Shown here piece after piece: positions 26,180 to 37,140 of a DNA stretch of 64,000 nucleotides. Made by a program: the position numbers and the translations under genes. Under the pieces are notes generated by a model. It was not told the origin of the DNA and ran no database searches. It saw only the letters and a list, made by a program, of their open reading frames with translations. This stretch comes from DAIOEK01 sp963828285 (GTDB lineage: Bacteria; Chloroflexota; Anaerolineae; Anaerolineales; Anaerolineaceae): positions 124,001 to 188,000 of the forward strand of contig CAWHEB010000002.1 in assembly GCA_963828285.1 (NCBI GenBank). The letters are read 5' to 3'. The first letter of the stretch is position 1. Every line of letters begins with the position of its first letter.

Positions 26180-26237
26180 TTTCCCCCACACAGGCAGGAA
26201 TGTTCGCTTCTTTGTATCCAAATAGTATTATACAAGG
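26180..26237. repeat. Spacer sequence shared with 31773-31831
   Basis: The spacer upstream of gene A carries an element that recurs upstream of remnant C': a CCCCC run, then CAGGCA, a diverged middle and finally TAGTATTATACAAGG. The shared order and spacing indicate a duplicated promoter region rather than chance. Confidence 0.7.
26227..26232 (-). promoter_or_regulatory. -10 box of beta-helix gene A
   Basis: Minus-strand TATAAT, in the context CCTTGTATAATACTA. The same string occurs at 31821-31826 upstream of the remnant C'. No clear -35 is seen here. Confidence 0.45.
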
Positions 26238-26251
26238 AAAAAACAAACCAC

Positions 26252-26286
26252 ATAAAAGCCTCCGTTTTAATAACGGAGGCTTTTAT
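26252..26286 (-). terminator. Terminator of beta-helix gene B
   Basis: A 15-bp stem with arms ATAAAAGCCTCCGTT (26252-26266) and AACGGAGGCTTTTAT (26272-26286). The A/T ends provide the U-run on the minus strand. It lies 20 nt after the stop of gene B. Confidence 0.9.
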
Positions 26287-26305
26287 TGTTCTTGCTTACG
26301 TAAAG

Positions 26306-29300
26306 TTACACGATCTGAAGAGTTGCATCCACTACTGTCAGGTTCTTACGGTCACCAGGATGACCCATGTCTCGCAAGTTTCCAAACCAGAAGCAGTTGG
26401 TCAGCTTCGCAATGTCTCCGGTCTCCAGGTCGATATAGAACCCGGAGTAACCATTGTTGAGTGCGGCTGTGTTGTTGATGAACACATTGGAGGTGCCTAC
26501 GATGTACAGACCATCGTCCGCATTGTTGACGATGTAACTGCTGTTTACTGTGATGATGCCGTTGCTGTTGATATGGATACCCTCGGCGTTATTTCCTTGT
26601 GCGCTCGCTGAATTCAAAGTTACCGCTGAGGGAATCGCTGCGTACGTGTTATTCAACTGCAACCCGTTATTACTGTTGCCGTGGAATTCGATACCGCTGA
26701 TGGTAACGGCACCGCTGGCATTGATCACCAGACCATAACCTCCGCCAGATTCACCTCTGTTGAAGGACGTGTAATTTGGTCCGCCAGTGGAAAGGATGGT
26801 GATCGTACCTTTCCCAAGAGAGTTATCCAGGATTGATCCCGTATTCCCGTTGTTGTTTGTGTTTAGTTTTGCTACTACGATGTTACCGCGGGCGGACAGT
26901 TCCAATCCATTGATTCGATTGTCATTGGCGGTTACGTTCGTCAACGTCACGGTTGGGAATAACACAGGGATCCCATTTTGGGTCACATCGATGCCATTCT
27001 TGTAGTTTCCATTGGCATTGATCTTGGTCAGAACGACGGCGCTGGTGGTGGAGATTTTGATACCATGCTCAGTATTTCCATCCGCATTCACCCAGGTCAA
27101 GGAAACCGGTATCAATCCGGTGCTATTGGAGTTATTGATGACGATGCCATAAGCAGCAGTGATTGGATCACCAAACTCGTCCCTATACCCGTTGTTAATT
27201 GCGTTAACTTTGGTCATGGTTACTTTGTTGAGCGTACTAACATTAAGTCCATCCCCTCCATTGTTATTGAAGGAATTGAACGAACCGTCAGTAGGCATCA
27301 GGATAGTGAAGCTTCCATCTGTATCCACGTAGGCGCCTTGGCCAGTGTTCTCATAAGAGTCCACATCGTTGAAGGAGACATTTCCGAGTGTTTCGATCTC
27401 TACACCATCGCTGCCAGACCAGCGAGCTTCCACATTCACCAGTGTAACCGCTCCTTGGGATAAAATATCGATGCCTTTTACTTCGGAGCCGTAAGCGGTG
27501 ACGTTGGTCAGGTTGACGGCGGCTGGTGTCGAGAATTGGTTATTAATCTCGATTCCGCTGCCGTTTTTGGTGTTGTCAATAAAGATGTTTTTCAAACTGA
27601 CCACACCATTGCTTTCAATGTAGATCGCGTCATTGTTATCATTGTAGAAATTAATCCCAGTGACGGTCACAGGGGATGGAGTTAAATCGGTCCGGTTATT
27701 GATCAATAACCCCCTTTCACCGCAGTCATTGAGTTCCGCGGTGCTTACAGTGACTGCGCCGGATGAGATGATCGCCACATTCGTTCCACTGTTGTTGCTG
27801 TTCCAGTTGTAGCCGCTATTGCTTACAACTACAGGAGCGTTGAAAGTAGGTGATGTGTTGTTGATATAGAGACCATTTGCGGAATCATATTGGTCTGAGT
27901 AACTTACCCAGGTATCGTCCCGTACACCAATAGTGTATCCCCATAGAGGTTCATGGTATGGGTAGATGAATATCCGATACCAACCAGCGCTAGGATCATC
28001 CACAAAGAGTGATACATTCCCAAATTCGTCAGTATCACCCGAAGCGATTTGGTTCCAACTATCATCATAAACCACGACATTACCCTGAACGAAGTCCGAA
28101 GCGAAGTCGACGGTAAAGTCAGCTCCAGTGCTTTCGAACCACCAATTCTGATCCGGTGACAAGGTGTCGTACCACCTTTCATTGACGACGATCGTACCTT
28201 CATTGATCGAGTTGTTGTTATAGTTACTGTTACTCACCGTCACAGCACCCATAGTGTCAATGAATATGCCAGTTCCGTAGTTGTTCGTGGCATTGACATT
28301 GGTCAAGGTTACGGTTTTTGCAACGCCAGCCTGGCGATTACTAAAATAGGCACCGGAACCATAGTTACCAGAAGCGGATCCATTGGTCCAGATGATCGTT
28401 CCTTTGGAATTCACCAGCAGACCAACGCGATTATTATCAAAATAGCCATTTGAAATGGAGACATTTCCAGCGCCGTCATTCATCAGATCAGCGCCAAAAT
28501 CAGCATTTTGATTGGCATTGACATTCGCCAGGGTGATATTTCCCTGAGAAACTACCTGAATACCACCTCCGAAAAACTCATATCCATTCCAGGAAGCATC
28601 AGAGTAATTTCCGGTGATCGTGACAGCCCCAGTGCCCATGTGATTATTTACATAGATACCAGTGCTCCCATTGTTATTCACCTGTCGGAATACGATTGAA
28701 ACGGTACCTTTGGAAATGATCTGAATACCCATATCGGTGTTATTTCGGAAAGTTCCACCGCCTACACGGGTATCCTTGATGGTGACACTACCAACACCAT
28801 CCTGGTTATAAACATACACACCCGAACTCTGGATATCTACATCACCAAACTCATCCCGGGTACCGTTCTCGTATGCATCAAGGTTGTTGAGTGTGACAAT
28901 TCCACGGGAATTGATATTCAACCCAACACCCCAGTTGCGGGCAAATTCACTTACCCAGCCGTTTTTGGTATTTAAAATGACTCCAGCCGTGGTTCCGGAT
29001 ACATTGTTGTTAATAACAGCCCCGAATCCCTGGTTATCTGTTGCGGATATGTTCAAGAAGGTGATTGCACCTTTGCTGTAGATCTCAACTCCGTTGCCTG
29101 ATATTGAATCGAATCTATTGCCACTGAAATCGGAATAACTGATGGTAACCGGGACGCCAGCTAAGGTTCCCGTTGGAATATTGTGAACATACAAACCACC
29201 AGCGTAGTTATCATTTGCACGGAGATCGCTGATGGTGACTGCTCCACGCGAGAGGATTACTAATCCCTTAAATCCGTTATTCTGATAGGCATTGATATAT

Positions 29301-31237
29301 CCGCCGTTGCTAACCAATTTGTTAATGGTCACCGGAGCAGCAGTTAAAGCCGCAGAGTTATCGATCACGCCGCCTGTTCCACCATTGTCCATTGAATCTA
29401 AATTGGTAATGGTCACTGGACCTAAAGTGAGAATGTTATATCCTTCACCGCCGGTATTGATCCATTCATCATCATCATACACATCAGGAGTACCACCATC
29501 GTCGAAGTACCAACCGTTGTGAACAGTCTCGTTAAACTCATTGGGATTGTTGGTGATGACGATGGCTGCCGCTGTCTGATGATCGATATACAACCCGGTG
29601 TTCACATTATCACGGGCATGGATATCGAATAAATTGACAATGCCGTTGGAATAGATCTCGAAACCATCGCCATTGTTCCCCTGGGCAGTAGCTTTTTTGA
29701 TCGTCAACGCACCAGGAACCTGGGAATCGGCATTATCGATCATGTACCCAGCGCCATTGTTCCATCCGGTAAAGGTATCGGTTAGGTTTACAGCACCCTT
29801 CGCAAAAATCTCGATACCTGAACCATTCTGACTGCCCCAACTGGCAACCGTGGTTAAGTTGACGATTCCAGCACCGGTATTATCGCAGTATGGATCTAAA
29901 TCATAATTAAAACAGGTGACTATGGTTAATCCAGAAGCTGCATTGTCTCCAATCCATAAACCTTTACCAGTTACGGAGACATCGCCAAAAATGCGGATAC
30001 CAGCCTGACCATTTTGATTGCCATTCAGGTTTTCCAACACGATGGATTTTCCATCAATATACAAACCATCACCCCAATTATCCACTGCGAAGTTGTGGCT
30101 GAATACGGAGTTTTTGACGGTGACTACTGAGCTGTAAGCTAAGATATCAACGCCATCGCCGTAGTTATCCATGGCGGTCACACCATTCAAAGTGACGGGT
30201 GCAAGGTAGTTTTCAATGTGCAAACCGGCCAGAGCAGGTTCACCTGTTGGAACGCATGTTTCGGTAATCTCATCCCAATCACAGTCATATTCAGCATATC
30301 CGTCGTCGACGTCTCTTAAATTATCATTGAAGACGCTGTTGACGACTGTCACTGCAGAATTGGGATAAACGATCCGGGCACCATGGTAACCATTACCGCT
30401 GGCTACCACCCTATTTAGCGTTACAGTACCAAACGAGTCGATCAGGATACCACTGCTGTCTTGCTGCTGATTCTGGGCGATCACATCCAGGAGACTGACC
30501 GGACCATTCACATACTGGAACCATACGGCAGCATCATCAGAATCGGTGTCCACAACTTCCATATTTGCGAGCGAGAAACCGGCTGCCTTGTAAGCGACTT
30601 TGACACCGCCTTCGATTCTCACCGATCCAGGTTCGGTTCCTTCACCCACCAGCGCTAATAGACCTGCAAGATGAGCATCATCACCATAGACAGGGTAAGC
30701 ATCAATATCAACGGTATCAGTATAAACACCTGAAGGGATATGCAGTTTACGGTCTGTGGGTACACCGCTTGCTGCCATCGATTCAAGCGCGGAATTGATT
30801 GCATCACCACCGGTTACGGTGACTTCAACGCAATTCGTGATTCCAGAACAAGAACCAGCCACATAGGTCACAGTTCCAACCATATAGTACGGAGAAGTTG
30901 GCAAGGCACTTCCACTTATCTCCGAGGAAGTCTTGAGTACCGTTTCACGCGAAGTTTTCGGTGGTTCTGCCGGTACGGTCGGTTCTTCGGTTGGAGCCGG
31001 AGGTGCGATCACTTCTTCGGTCGGCACTGGAGTTTCTGCCGGTGGCGGAGCGATCAAAGTGGGTTCTTCCGTAGGTAGAACTGGATCCGGTGTCGGAATT
31101 CCAACTTCCGGTGCTGGAGTCGGTTCGATTGGTGTCCCATCATCGGCATGTACTGGTGAAACAATGAATAATACAGCCATGATCAGCACTAAAGTAATGA
31201 TGGGCATGAAGACTGCCTTGCGGTTGAATAGATTCAT
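26306..31237 (-). CDS. Giant secreted right-handed beta-helix protein B
   Basis: 1643-aa exported protein. Signal peptide ending VSPVHADDG, a Pro/Thr/Glu linker (about 35-105), the shared N-terminal module with a C-x5-C pair, then dozens of turns with the pattern G-V-LNNVDAYENG and GIVTLNNLDAYENGT. These form an extended parallel beta-helix, as in pectate-lyase-like and filamentous surface proteins. At about 1035-1115 the helix is broken by an Ig/carboxypeptidase-regulatory-like insert (QGNVVVYDDSWNQIASGD, YRIFIYP). There is no LPXTG motif, SLH domain or transmembrane tail, so anchoring is unclear. ATG 31237 follows AGGAGGG by 5 nt. The nearest relative in the window is gene D. Function unknown; adhesion or glycan contact is inference. 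Confidence 0.8.
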   Translation of the reverse strand: MNLFNRKAVFMPIITLVLIMAVLFIVSPVHADDGTPIEPTPAPEVGIPTPDPVLPTEEPTLIAPPPAETPVPTEEVIAPPAPTEEPTVPAEPPKTSRETVLKTSSEISGSALPTSPYYMVGTVTYVAGSCSGITNCVEVTVTGGDAINSALESMAASGVPTDRKLHIPSGVYTDTVDIDAYPVYGDDAHLAGLLALVGEGTEPGSVRIEGGVKVAYKAAGFSLANMEVVDTDSDDAAVWFQYVNGPVSLLDVIAQNQQQDSSGILIDSFGTVTLNRVVASGNGYHGARIVYPNSAVTVVNSVFNDNLRDVDDGYAEYDCDWDEITETCVPTGEPALAGLHIENYLAPVTLNGVTAMDNYGDGVDILAYSSVVTVKNSVFSHNFAVDNWGDGLYIDGKSIVLENLNGNQNGQAGIRIFGDVSVTGKGLWIGDNAASGLTIVTCFNYDLDPYCDNTGAGIVNLTTVASWGSQNGSGIEIFAKGAVNLTDTFTGWNNGAGYMIDNADSQVPGALTIKKATAQGNNGDGFEIYSNGIVNLFDIHARDNVNTGLYIDHQTAAAIVITNNPNEFNETVHNGWYFDDGGTPDVYDDDEWINTGGEGYNILTLGPVTITNLDSMDNGGTGGVIDNSAALTAAPVTINKLVSNGGYINAYQNNGFKGLVILSRGAVTISDLRANDNYAGGLYVHNIPTGTLAGVPVTISYSDFSGNRFDSISGNGVEIYSKGAITFLNISATDNQGFGAVINNNVSGTTAGVILNTKNGWVSEFARNWGVGLNINSRGIVTLNNLDAYENGTRDEFGDVDIQSSGVYVYNQDGVGSVTIKDTRVGGGTFRNNTDMGIQIISKGTVSIVFRQVNNNGSTGIYVNNHMGTGAVTITGNYSDASWNGYEFFGGGIQVVSQGNITLANVNANQNADFGADLMNDGAGNVSISNGYFDNNRVGLLVNSKGTIIWTNGSASGNYGSGAYFSNRQAGVAKTVTLTNVNATNNYGTGIFIDTMGAVTVSNSNYNNNSINEGTIVVNERWYDTLSPDQNWWFESTGADFTVDFASDFVQGNVVVYDDSWNQIASGDTDEFGNVSLFVDDPSAGWYRIFIYPYHEPLWGYTIGVRDDTWVSYSDQYDSANGLYINNTSPTFNAPVVVSNSGYNWNSNNSGTNVAIISSGAVTVSTAELNDCGERGLLINNRTDLTPSPVTVTGINFYNDNNDAIYIESNGVVSLKNIFIDNTKNGSGIEINNQFSTPAAVNLTNVTAYGSEVKGIDILSQGAVTLVNVEARWSGSDGVEIETLGNVSFNDVDSYENTGQGAYVDTDGSFTILMPTDGSFNSFNNNGGDGLNVSTLNKVTMTKVNAINNGYRDEFGDPITAAYGIVINNSNSTGLIPVSLTWVNADGNTEHGIKISTTSAVVLTKINANGNYKNGIDVTQNGIPVLFPTVTLTNVTANDNRINGLELSARGNIVVAKLNTNNNGNTGSILDNSLGKGTITILSTGGPNYTSFNRGESGGGYGLVINASGAVTISGIEFHGNSNNGLQLNNTYAAIPSAVTLNSASAQGNNAEGIHINSNGIITVNSSYIVNNADDGLYIVGTSNVFINNTAALNNGYSGFYIDLETGDIAKLTNCFWFGNLRDMGHPGDRKNLTVVDATLQIV

Positions 31238-31459
31238 CAATTCCCTCCTGGATACAACAAAATGATAATCAAGAATAAAGTGTCAGTATTAAACTCTACT
31301 GATTGACCCGCTTTTGTGCGGGAGAAGGTTGAGATCAGCAAGTTATTTCTTTCCCACTTAACTTGTCTATATAAACGTAATTCTATTTGAAATCCCTGCA
31401 GAAGCAAGAAATTTCCACCAAAAATTAGCTAGTTAAGTAAAATAGCTTATGGACGCATT

Positions 31460-31488
31460 CTCCGCCTTCCATTTTATGGAAGGCGGAG
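31460..31488 (-). terminator. Hairpin downstream of remnant C'
   Basis: CTCCGCCTTCCAT (31460-31472) pairs with ATGGAAGGCGGAG (31476-31488), 13 bp with a 3-nt loop. No T-run follows on the minus strand, so termination may be weak. Confidence 0.55.
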
Positions 31489-31506
31489 GGTCTCGTTACG
31501 AATTTA

Positions 31507-31755
31507 TTAAAAGATCTGATAGGTGCAGTTGCACATTAGATTCTTGTCGGTCAGCACCGGATCTAATCGAAGGTTCCCGATCCAGGCGCTGTTGGTCAGC
31601 TTCAGTGTGTCTGTTAAATCAAGTTCAACACGTATTCCCGCAAGGTCATTATTGGTTGCGGTAGAGTTATTGATGAAGGTATTCCCGTGCCCGATCACTG
31701 TAATCCCATCGCCGGCATTCCCCTCCGACGTGTTATGATTTATCAGAGAATTGGA
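31507..31755 (-). pseudogene. Beta-helix remnant C' (5'-deleted paralogue of gene A)
   Basis: About 80 codons stay open on the minus strand from just after a stop at 31756-31758. They read as the very end of a beta-helix protein: NTFINNSTATNNDLAG, TLKLTNSAWIGNL and DPVLTDKNLM. This matches the C-terminus of protein A (NTFINNTASINNDRAG, DPVLNDDNLM) better than B or D, which end with GHP-DRKNL. There is no start codon with a ribosome site and no signal peptide. The coding tail abuts a promoter-like spacer similar to that of gene A, so an internal deletion removed nearly the whole gene. Confidence 0.8.
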
Positions 31756-31772
31756 TCAGACAAAGAGTTTGA

Positions 31773-31831
31773 TATCCCCCAATCAGGCAAGGGTGATCGC
31801 ATCATTGTTATCCCGTTAGTATTATACAAGG
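31773..31831. repeat. Spacer sequence shared with 26180-26237
   Basis: Copy of the gene A upstream element: a CCCCC run, CAGGCA, then TAGTATTATACAAGG including a minus-strand TATAAT (31821-31826). It now lies in front of the truncated C'. Confidence 0.7.
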
Positions 31832-31844
31832 AATATTGATAGAA

Positions 31845-31883
31845 ACAATAAAGCCTCCGGTTGATGACCGGAAGCTTTATTGT
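31845..31883 (-). terminator. Terminator of beta-helix gene D
   Basis: A 16-bp stem with one C-A mismatch, arms ACAATAAAGCCTCCGG (31845-31860) and CCGGAAGCTTTATTGT (31868-31883). It resembles the gene B terminator (both contain AAAGCCTCCG), supporting common descent of the B and D loci. Confidence 0.85.
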
Positions 31884-31899
31884 TTGTGCTAGAACATCT

Positions 31900-34800
31900 T
31901 TAGGCAATCACTCTAATGCAATCTGTGACGAGGTTCTTCCTGTCTAATGGATGTCCGATATCACGCAAGTTACCGAACCAGAAGCTGTTGGTCAGTTTTA
32001 CAGTACGGCTATCTTCGAGGTCGATATACATACCCGACCATCCGTTGTTTAGGGCAGCGGTGTTATTGATGAAAGCGTTGGATAACCCGGCAATCAATAG
32101 ACCGTCAAATAGCATTGTTCACGATGTAGCTGCTGTTGACTGTGACGATCCCATCGCTCAACAGGACGATACCCTCTGCATTGTTCCCCTGTGCGCTGAC
32201 AGTATTCACTGTGATGGCCGCCGGGAGTGCTGCAGTGCTGTTGTCAACCCTCAATCCGGTCAGGCTATTGCCATGATATTCAACGCCGCTGATGGTGACA
32301 GCACCGCTCGCATTGATATTCATACCATAACCGTTATTATTGAAGGAGACGTAATTCGGACCACCGGTTGCCAGGATGGTCACGGTACCCTTGCCGAGCG
32401 AGTTATCCAATACCGCGCCGGAGTTGCCATTGTCTGACGCGTCCAGTTTGGAAACAGTGATATTTCCGCGGGCGATCACATCGATGCCGTTGTATCCATT
32501 TCCGTATGCAGAAATTGAGGAAAGAGTAACGGTCGGATACAGGACAGGGATATTCTGCTGGGTGAGGAAGATGCCGTTATCATCGTTATTATCGGCAATG
32601 ATCTTCGATAAGGTCACCGCGCTGGTTGTCGAAATATAGACACCAGTTTCGGTATTGTTATCCGCATATACCCAGGTCAGGGATACAGGAGCAAGCCCGG
32701 TCGGGTTAATGTTGTTGAAAATCCGGATTCCATAACCTTGAGATGTGGCAAGACCATTTTCGTCTCGGAAACCATTGTAGATAGCATACACTTTGGTAAG
32801 GGTGACTCTATTGCCAGCGGATACATACAGACCATCTCTGCCGTTATTCCCAAAGTAGTTGTATGTTCCATCAGTGGGGGTCAGGATGGTGAAGGTACCA
32901 TTTGTCTGAACATAAGCGCCATATTGGCTGTTCTCATAGGCATCCACGTCGTTGAAGGATACATTCCCCAGTGTATAGATACTGATGCCTCTATTAGCTG
33001 ACCAGCGGGATTCAACATTCACCAGGGTAACCGCTCCCTTTGATGTGATTTCGATGGCGTTTTCACCTGAGCCATAGACAGTCACATTGGTCATGTTGAC
33101 CGCGGCAGGAGCCAGGGTATCGACAAAGTTATCAATATAGATACCATAACCCTGTTGGGTGTTATCAGCGCGCACGTTCTTGAGCGTCACAATTCCATTA
33201 CTTTGCAAGTAGATGGCATTGATCTGGTTGTTATAGAAGTTGAGACCAGAAATCGTGACAGCTGAAGGAGTAGTATCTCCATCGTTTGATATATGTAGTC
33301 CACTATCCCCACTATCATTCAGGTCGATATTGGTGACGGTGACCGCCCCGGAAGATTGGATCGACAGGTTGGTGCCGCTGTTATTGCTGCTCCAATCATT
33401 ATAGGTATTGGTCACCATGACCGCCGATTGGAATTGGTAAGCGTTATAGATGCTTAAACCATTCGCGGTGGCGTAACGGTTGCTATAAACACCCGGATTT
33501 GCGGTCTCATAGATACCGATCGTGTACGGCCATAGCGCTTCACGATCAGAGCGGATGAAGATCTGATACAATCCAGGATTGGTCAGATCAACTGCAAGGG
33601 CAAGGTTGCCATCGCCATCTGCTGTACCCGAGGTGATGTATCCTCCATTTTCGTCAAAGACATCAACCGTGCCAATGACGTTGCTTGAAGAGAAATCAAT
33701 GGTGACATCCGCTCCGTCAACACTTTCGTACCACCAGGATTGATTGTCGGTGAGGTTGTCGTGCCAGAGGTCATTGAGAGCGATCGTCCCGCCATTGATG
33801 GAGTTGTTGTTATAGACACTATTGGTGACAGTGACAGCGCCCTTGCTGTCAATATAGATGCCGGTTGCGCCGTTGTTGCTCGCCTGGATATTTGTCAATG
33901 TGACAGCTTTGGCTAAGTCCGCGGGTTGGTTGATCAACTGAGCACCATTCCCGGTATTACCTGAAGCAGAGCCATTATTCCAGGTGATCGTGCCTTTGGA
34001 GATCGCTGTCAGGCCGCTTTCATTCTCATCAAAATACCCTCGTGTTATGGTGATGTTGCCCAACCCATCGTTATTGAGGGAAGCTCCATAGTTGTTATTC
34101 CATCGGGAGGTGATGCCGGTCAGGATGATATTCCCTTGCGAATAGACACGGATGCCGCTGACATCCAGATCATGTCCATTTCCCTGCACTTCCGCGTACT
34201 TGCCTAGCAAGGAAACAGCACCGGTGCCTTGATGGGTGTCAACTATGATGCCGTATCCGCCATTCCAATTTGCCTGCTGGAACATGATCGAGACGGCGCC
34301 CTTTGAGCGGATATTGATACCATCTTCTGTGTTGTTGCGGTACTGTCCGCCACCAGATGTGCGAGTATCTTTGATGGTGACACCGCCTAACCCTTCAAAG
34401 GTTTCGATGAAAACACCAGAACCGCCATTTTCATAAGCGTCCATATTGGTGATGCTCACAGCACCACGGGAGGATATAAACAAGCCGTCATCCCAGTTGC
34501 GAGCGAACTCGTTCACCCAGCCAGTGCCCGCGTTGATGGTCACACCGGCAGAGGATCCATCCTTACTGTTGTCTATATACACGCCATAACCCTGGTTATC
34601 ACCTGCACCGGTATTGAGTAAAGTGACTGCACCTTTACTGTCGATTACAAGTCCGTTACCTGGTATGTCGTTGATGGCGTCATAGATATTTCCATAGAAT
34701 TCAGAATTATTGATGGTTACCGGTACACCAGTAACTGTTCCAGGTGGAACATTTTCAATAAACAGTCCACCCTGGAGATTGTTATTTGCCCTGATATTGT

Positions 34801-36874
34801 TGATAGTGACACCACCACGGGAAAAGATTATCAATCCAGTGTCACCATTATTATCGTAGGCATTCACAGCTCTCATCTGCGACACAAGCAAGCTAAGGGT
34901 CACAGGTGCGGCAGTTACAGCATCGCTATTGTCGATGAGACCACCTAAGCCGCCATTATCCATCGCGTCCAGGTTGGTGATCGATACAGGACCCCATGTA
35001 TAGATGTTATATCCATACCCATCTGTATTGGTCCAGACATCTCCAATCTCATCATAAGACCAGCCATTGTGCCCGGTTTCATTGAATTGGTTCGCATTGT
35101 TCGAGACTGTGATTGCGGTCGGTGCTTCATGGTTGATGGTGAGACCATTTCCAATGTTATCTCTCATGATGATATCGAACAAAGAGATGGCACCCTTTGA
35201 AGCGATATAAAGGCCATCAATCCCATTGCCATAAGCTTTGGCGATCTTAAGTGTTGTTGCTGCCGGTGTTTGCGCGTCGGTTGAATCGATGCGATATCCA
35301 TAGTCGGAATTCCAGCCTGCGAAGGTATCCGTGATCGTCACCGCACCCTTGGAGTAGATATCGATACCAGATCCTTCTCTACTCCCTATACTGGCGACAG
35401 TTGTCAAACTAACAGTACCAGCACCTGGGTTATCACAGTAGGGATCAGCATCGCCATAATCAAAACAAGTAGTGATACTTAGCCCCGTATCATCATTGTT
35501 ATTGATCCACAGCCCTTTGCCCACAACGGATGTATCGGCATAGAGATGAACCCCGCCTAAACCATTATCATCAGCACTGAGGTTTTCCATGATAATGGAT
35601 TTTCCACTGATGAACAGACCATCACCCCACTCATCAAAACCGTCCGAATTCGTATCCACGCCAAAATTATGGCTGAAGACTGAGTTTTTGACTGTGGTGA
35701 CGGCATTCCCGGCAACGATATCAACACCATCGCCGTAGTTGCCTTGAACAGTTACGCCATTCAAGGTTACCGGGAGGGTATTATCGATCATGAGACCTGC
35801 ATAAGCAGGGGTTTCAGAACCTGGAATGGGTCCGGAATCATCAAAAGCCGAGTCATACCAGTAATAACCGTCGTCAACTAAATTTAGATTATCTTCAAAT
35901 ACACTGTTGATGATCGATACAGTTCCGGTCGGGTAAAAGATGCGTGTGCCATGATATCCATTCCCAGATGCATTAACCCGGTTCAGGGTGACATTGCCGG
36001 TACTCTCAACAAAAATTCCGCTGCTATCCTGACCGGTTGCAGTTGCCTCGACGTCGACCAAATTTACCGCTCCACGGGTCGTGTAATCGATCCAGATGGC
36101 TGCATTATCAGTAAATAATGGATCATCATTTTCAACTCTAACATTGTTGATGGTAAACCCTGCGACCATGTTTAGAACCCAAATTGAACCATCAATGGTC
36201 ACTTTAGCAGGCTCATCCCCCAATCCGACCAGGGACAGCAATCCGCTTGGTCCACCGATGCTGCCATTTATCGTGACATCCTCTGAATACGTGTCATCTT
36301 CGATATAAAGCTTGCGATCGGTCGGTGTACCAAAATAGCCCATTGAATCGATCGCATCTTGAATGGGAGTTTCACTGGCAAAACATGTGACTCCAATATC
36401 ACCTCCACATACTCCGGCATCGGCTGTCTTTACAAACCGATAGGTGGTCGTTCCAACCGTGTAATATGGATCCCCGGCAATAGCTGCGTCACTAGCTGCA
36501 TTTGTCCCCATTGAGGTAGACCGCCCCGATGGTGCAGCGATCACCACATCAGCCTCAGCCAATGAGTCGACCACTTCTACGAGCGGCGTTGGCTCTTCAG
36601 CAGATGGGGTGACTTCCTCAACCACTGGTTGCTCCACCTCCACGGGTTCATCGGTCGGAGCAGGTTCTACCACGGTGGGTTCGTCCACAACTGGTGGAAT
36701 TGCTTCAAGCGCTGCACCTTCTTCGGTTGTTTCAACCACAACCTCCGGTGCAACTACCGGATCAACCGGCTGTCCGTCGTCCGCGGAAACCGGTGAAACC
36801 AACAAAAATGCTGCCATGACCATCACCAAAGCAATGATCGGCAGGAATGCATACTTACTGATTTTTGTGTACAT
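31900..36874 (-). CDS. Giant secreted right-handed beta-helix protein D (frameshift near 32110)
   Basis: About 1,655 codons. Signal peptide ending VSPVSADDG, a long Val/Glu/Pro-rich linker (about 33-110), the shared N-terminal module, then beta-helix repeats over the rest, with an Ig-like insert at about 1050-1130 as in B. The main frame stops at 32105 after VNNAI. The last about 70 residues (DGLLIAGLSNAFINNT, GHPLDRKNL) continue in the next frame to 31900. Compared with B (NNADDGLYIVG), one extra T in an ATTT run explains the break. GGAGGGAATTC precedes the ATG at 36874. B and D align from start to finish. Function unknown. Confidence 0.8.
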
Positions 36875-37140
36875 AGAATTCCCTCCTAAGAAGATGAATA
36901 TATCGCTTTTTATTTAACGACGAGAAAGGTAAGTTTAATTATTGATTTGAAAAGTAAATCCCCCGCGCGAAAAGAATGGTGTCCATTTTTCACGACAAAA
37001 TTATTGTGGCATCAATTATTCAGAAATGCAAATCGAAAATTATTTATTCTGACTGTCGCACAATTTCCAACCGTTTTCCATGCATCATTTTTATGGAAAC
37101 TCCGTATACTCTAATAGTAAAATATGAAACGGAGACTGAA

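Noticed and set aside
23713..36874. Repeated short motifs as a possible CRISPR or tandem DNA repeat array
   Set aside because: The repetition is at protein level with variable unit length and diverged DNA. There are no identical repeats with unique spacers and no cas genes.
23873..36917. Many plus-strand frames opposite the beta-helix genes, including Val/Gly/Ser-rich ones near 25.8, 31.0 and 36.7 kb
   Set aside because: They are reverse reads of the repetitive beta-helix and Pro/Thr linker codons, with no ribosome sites or domains.
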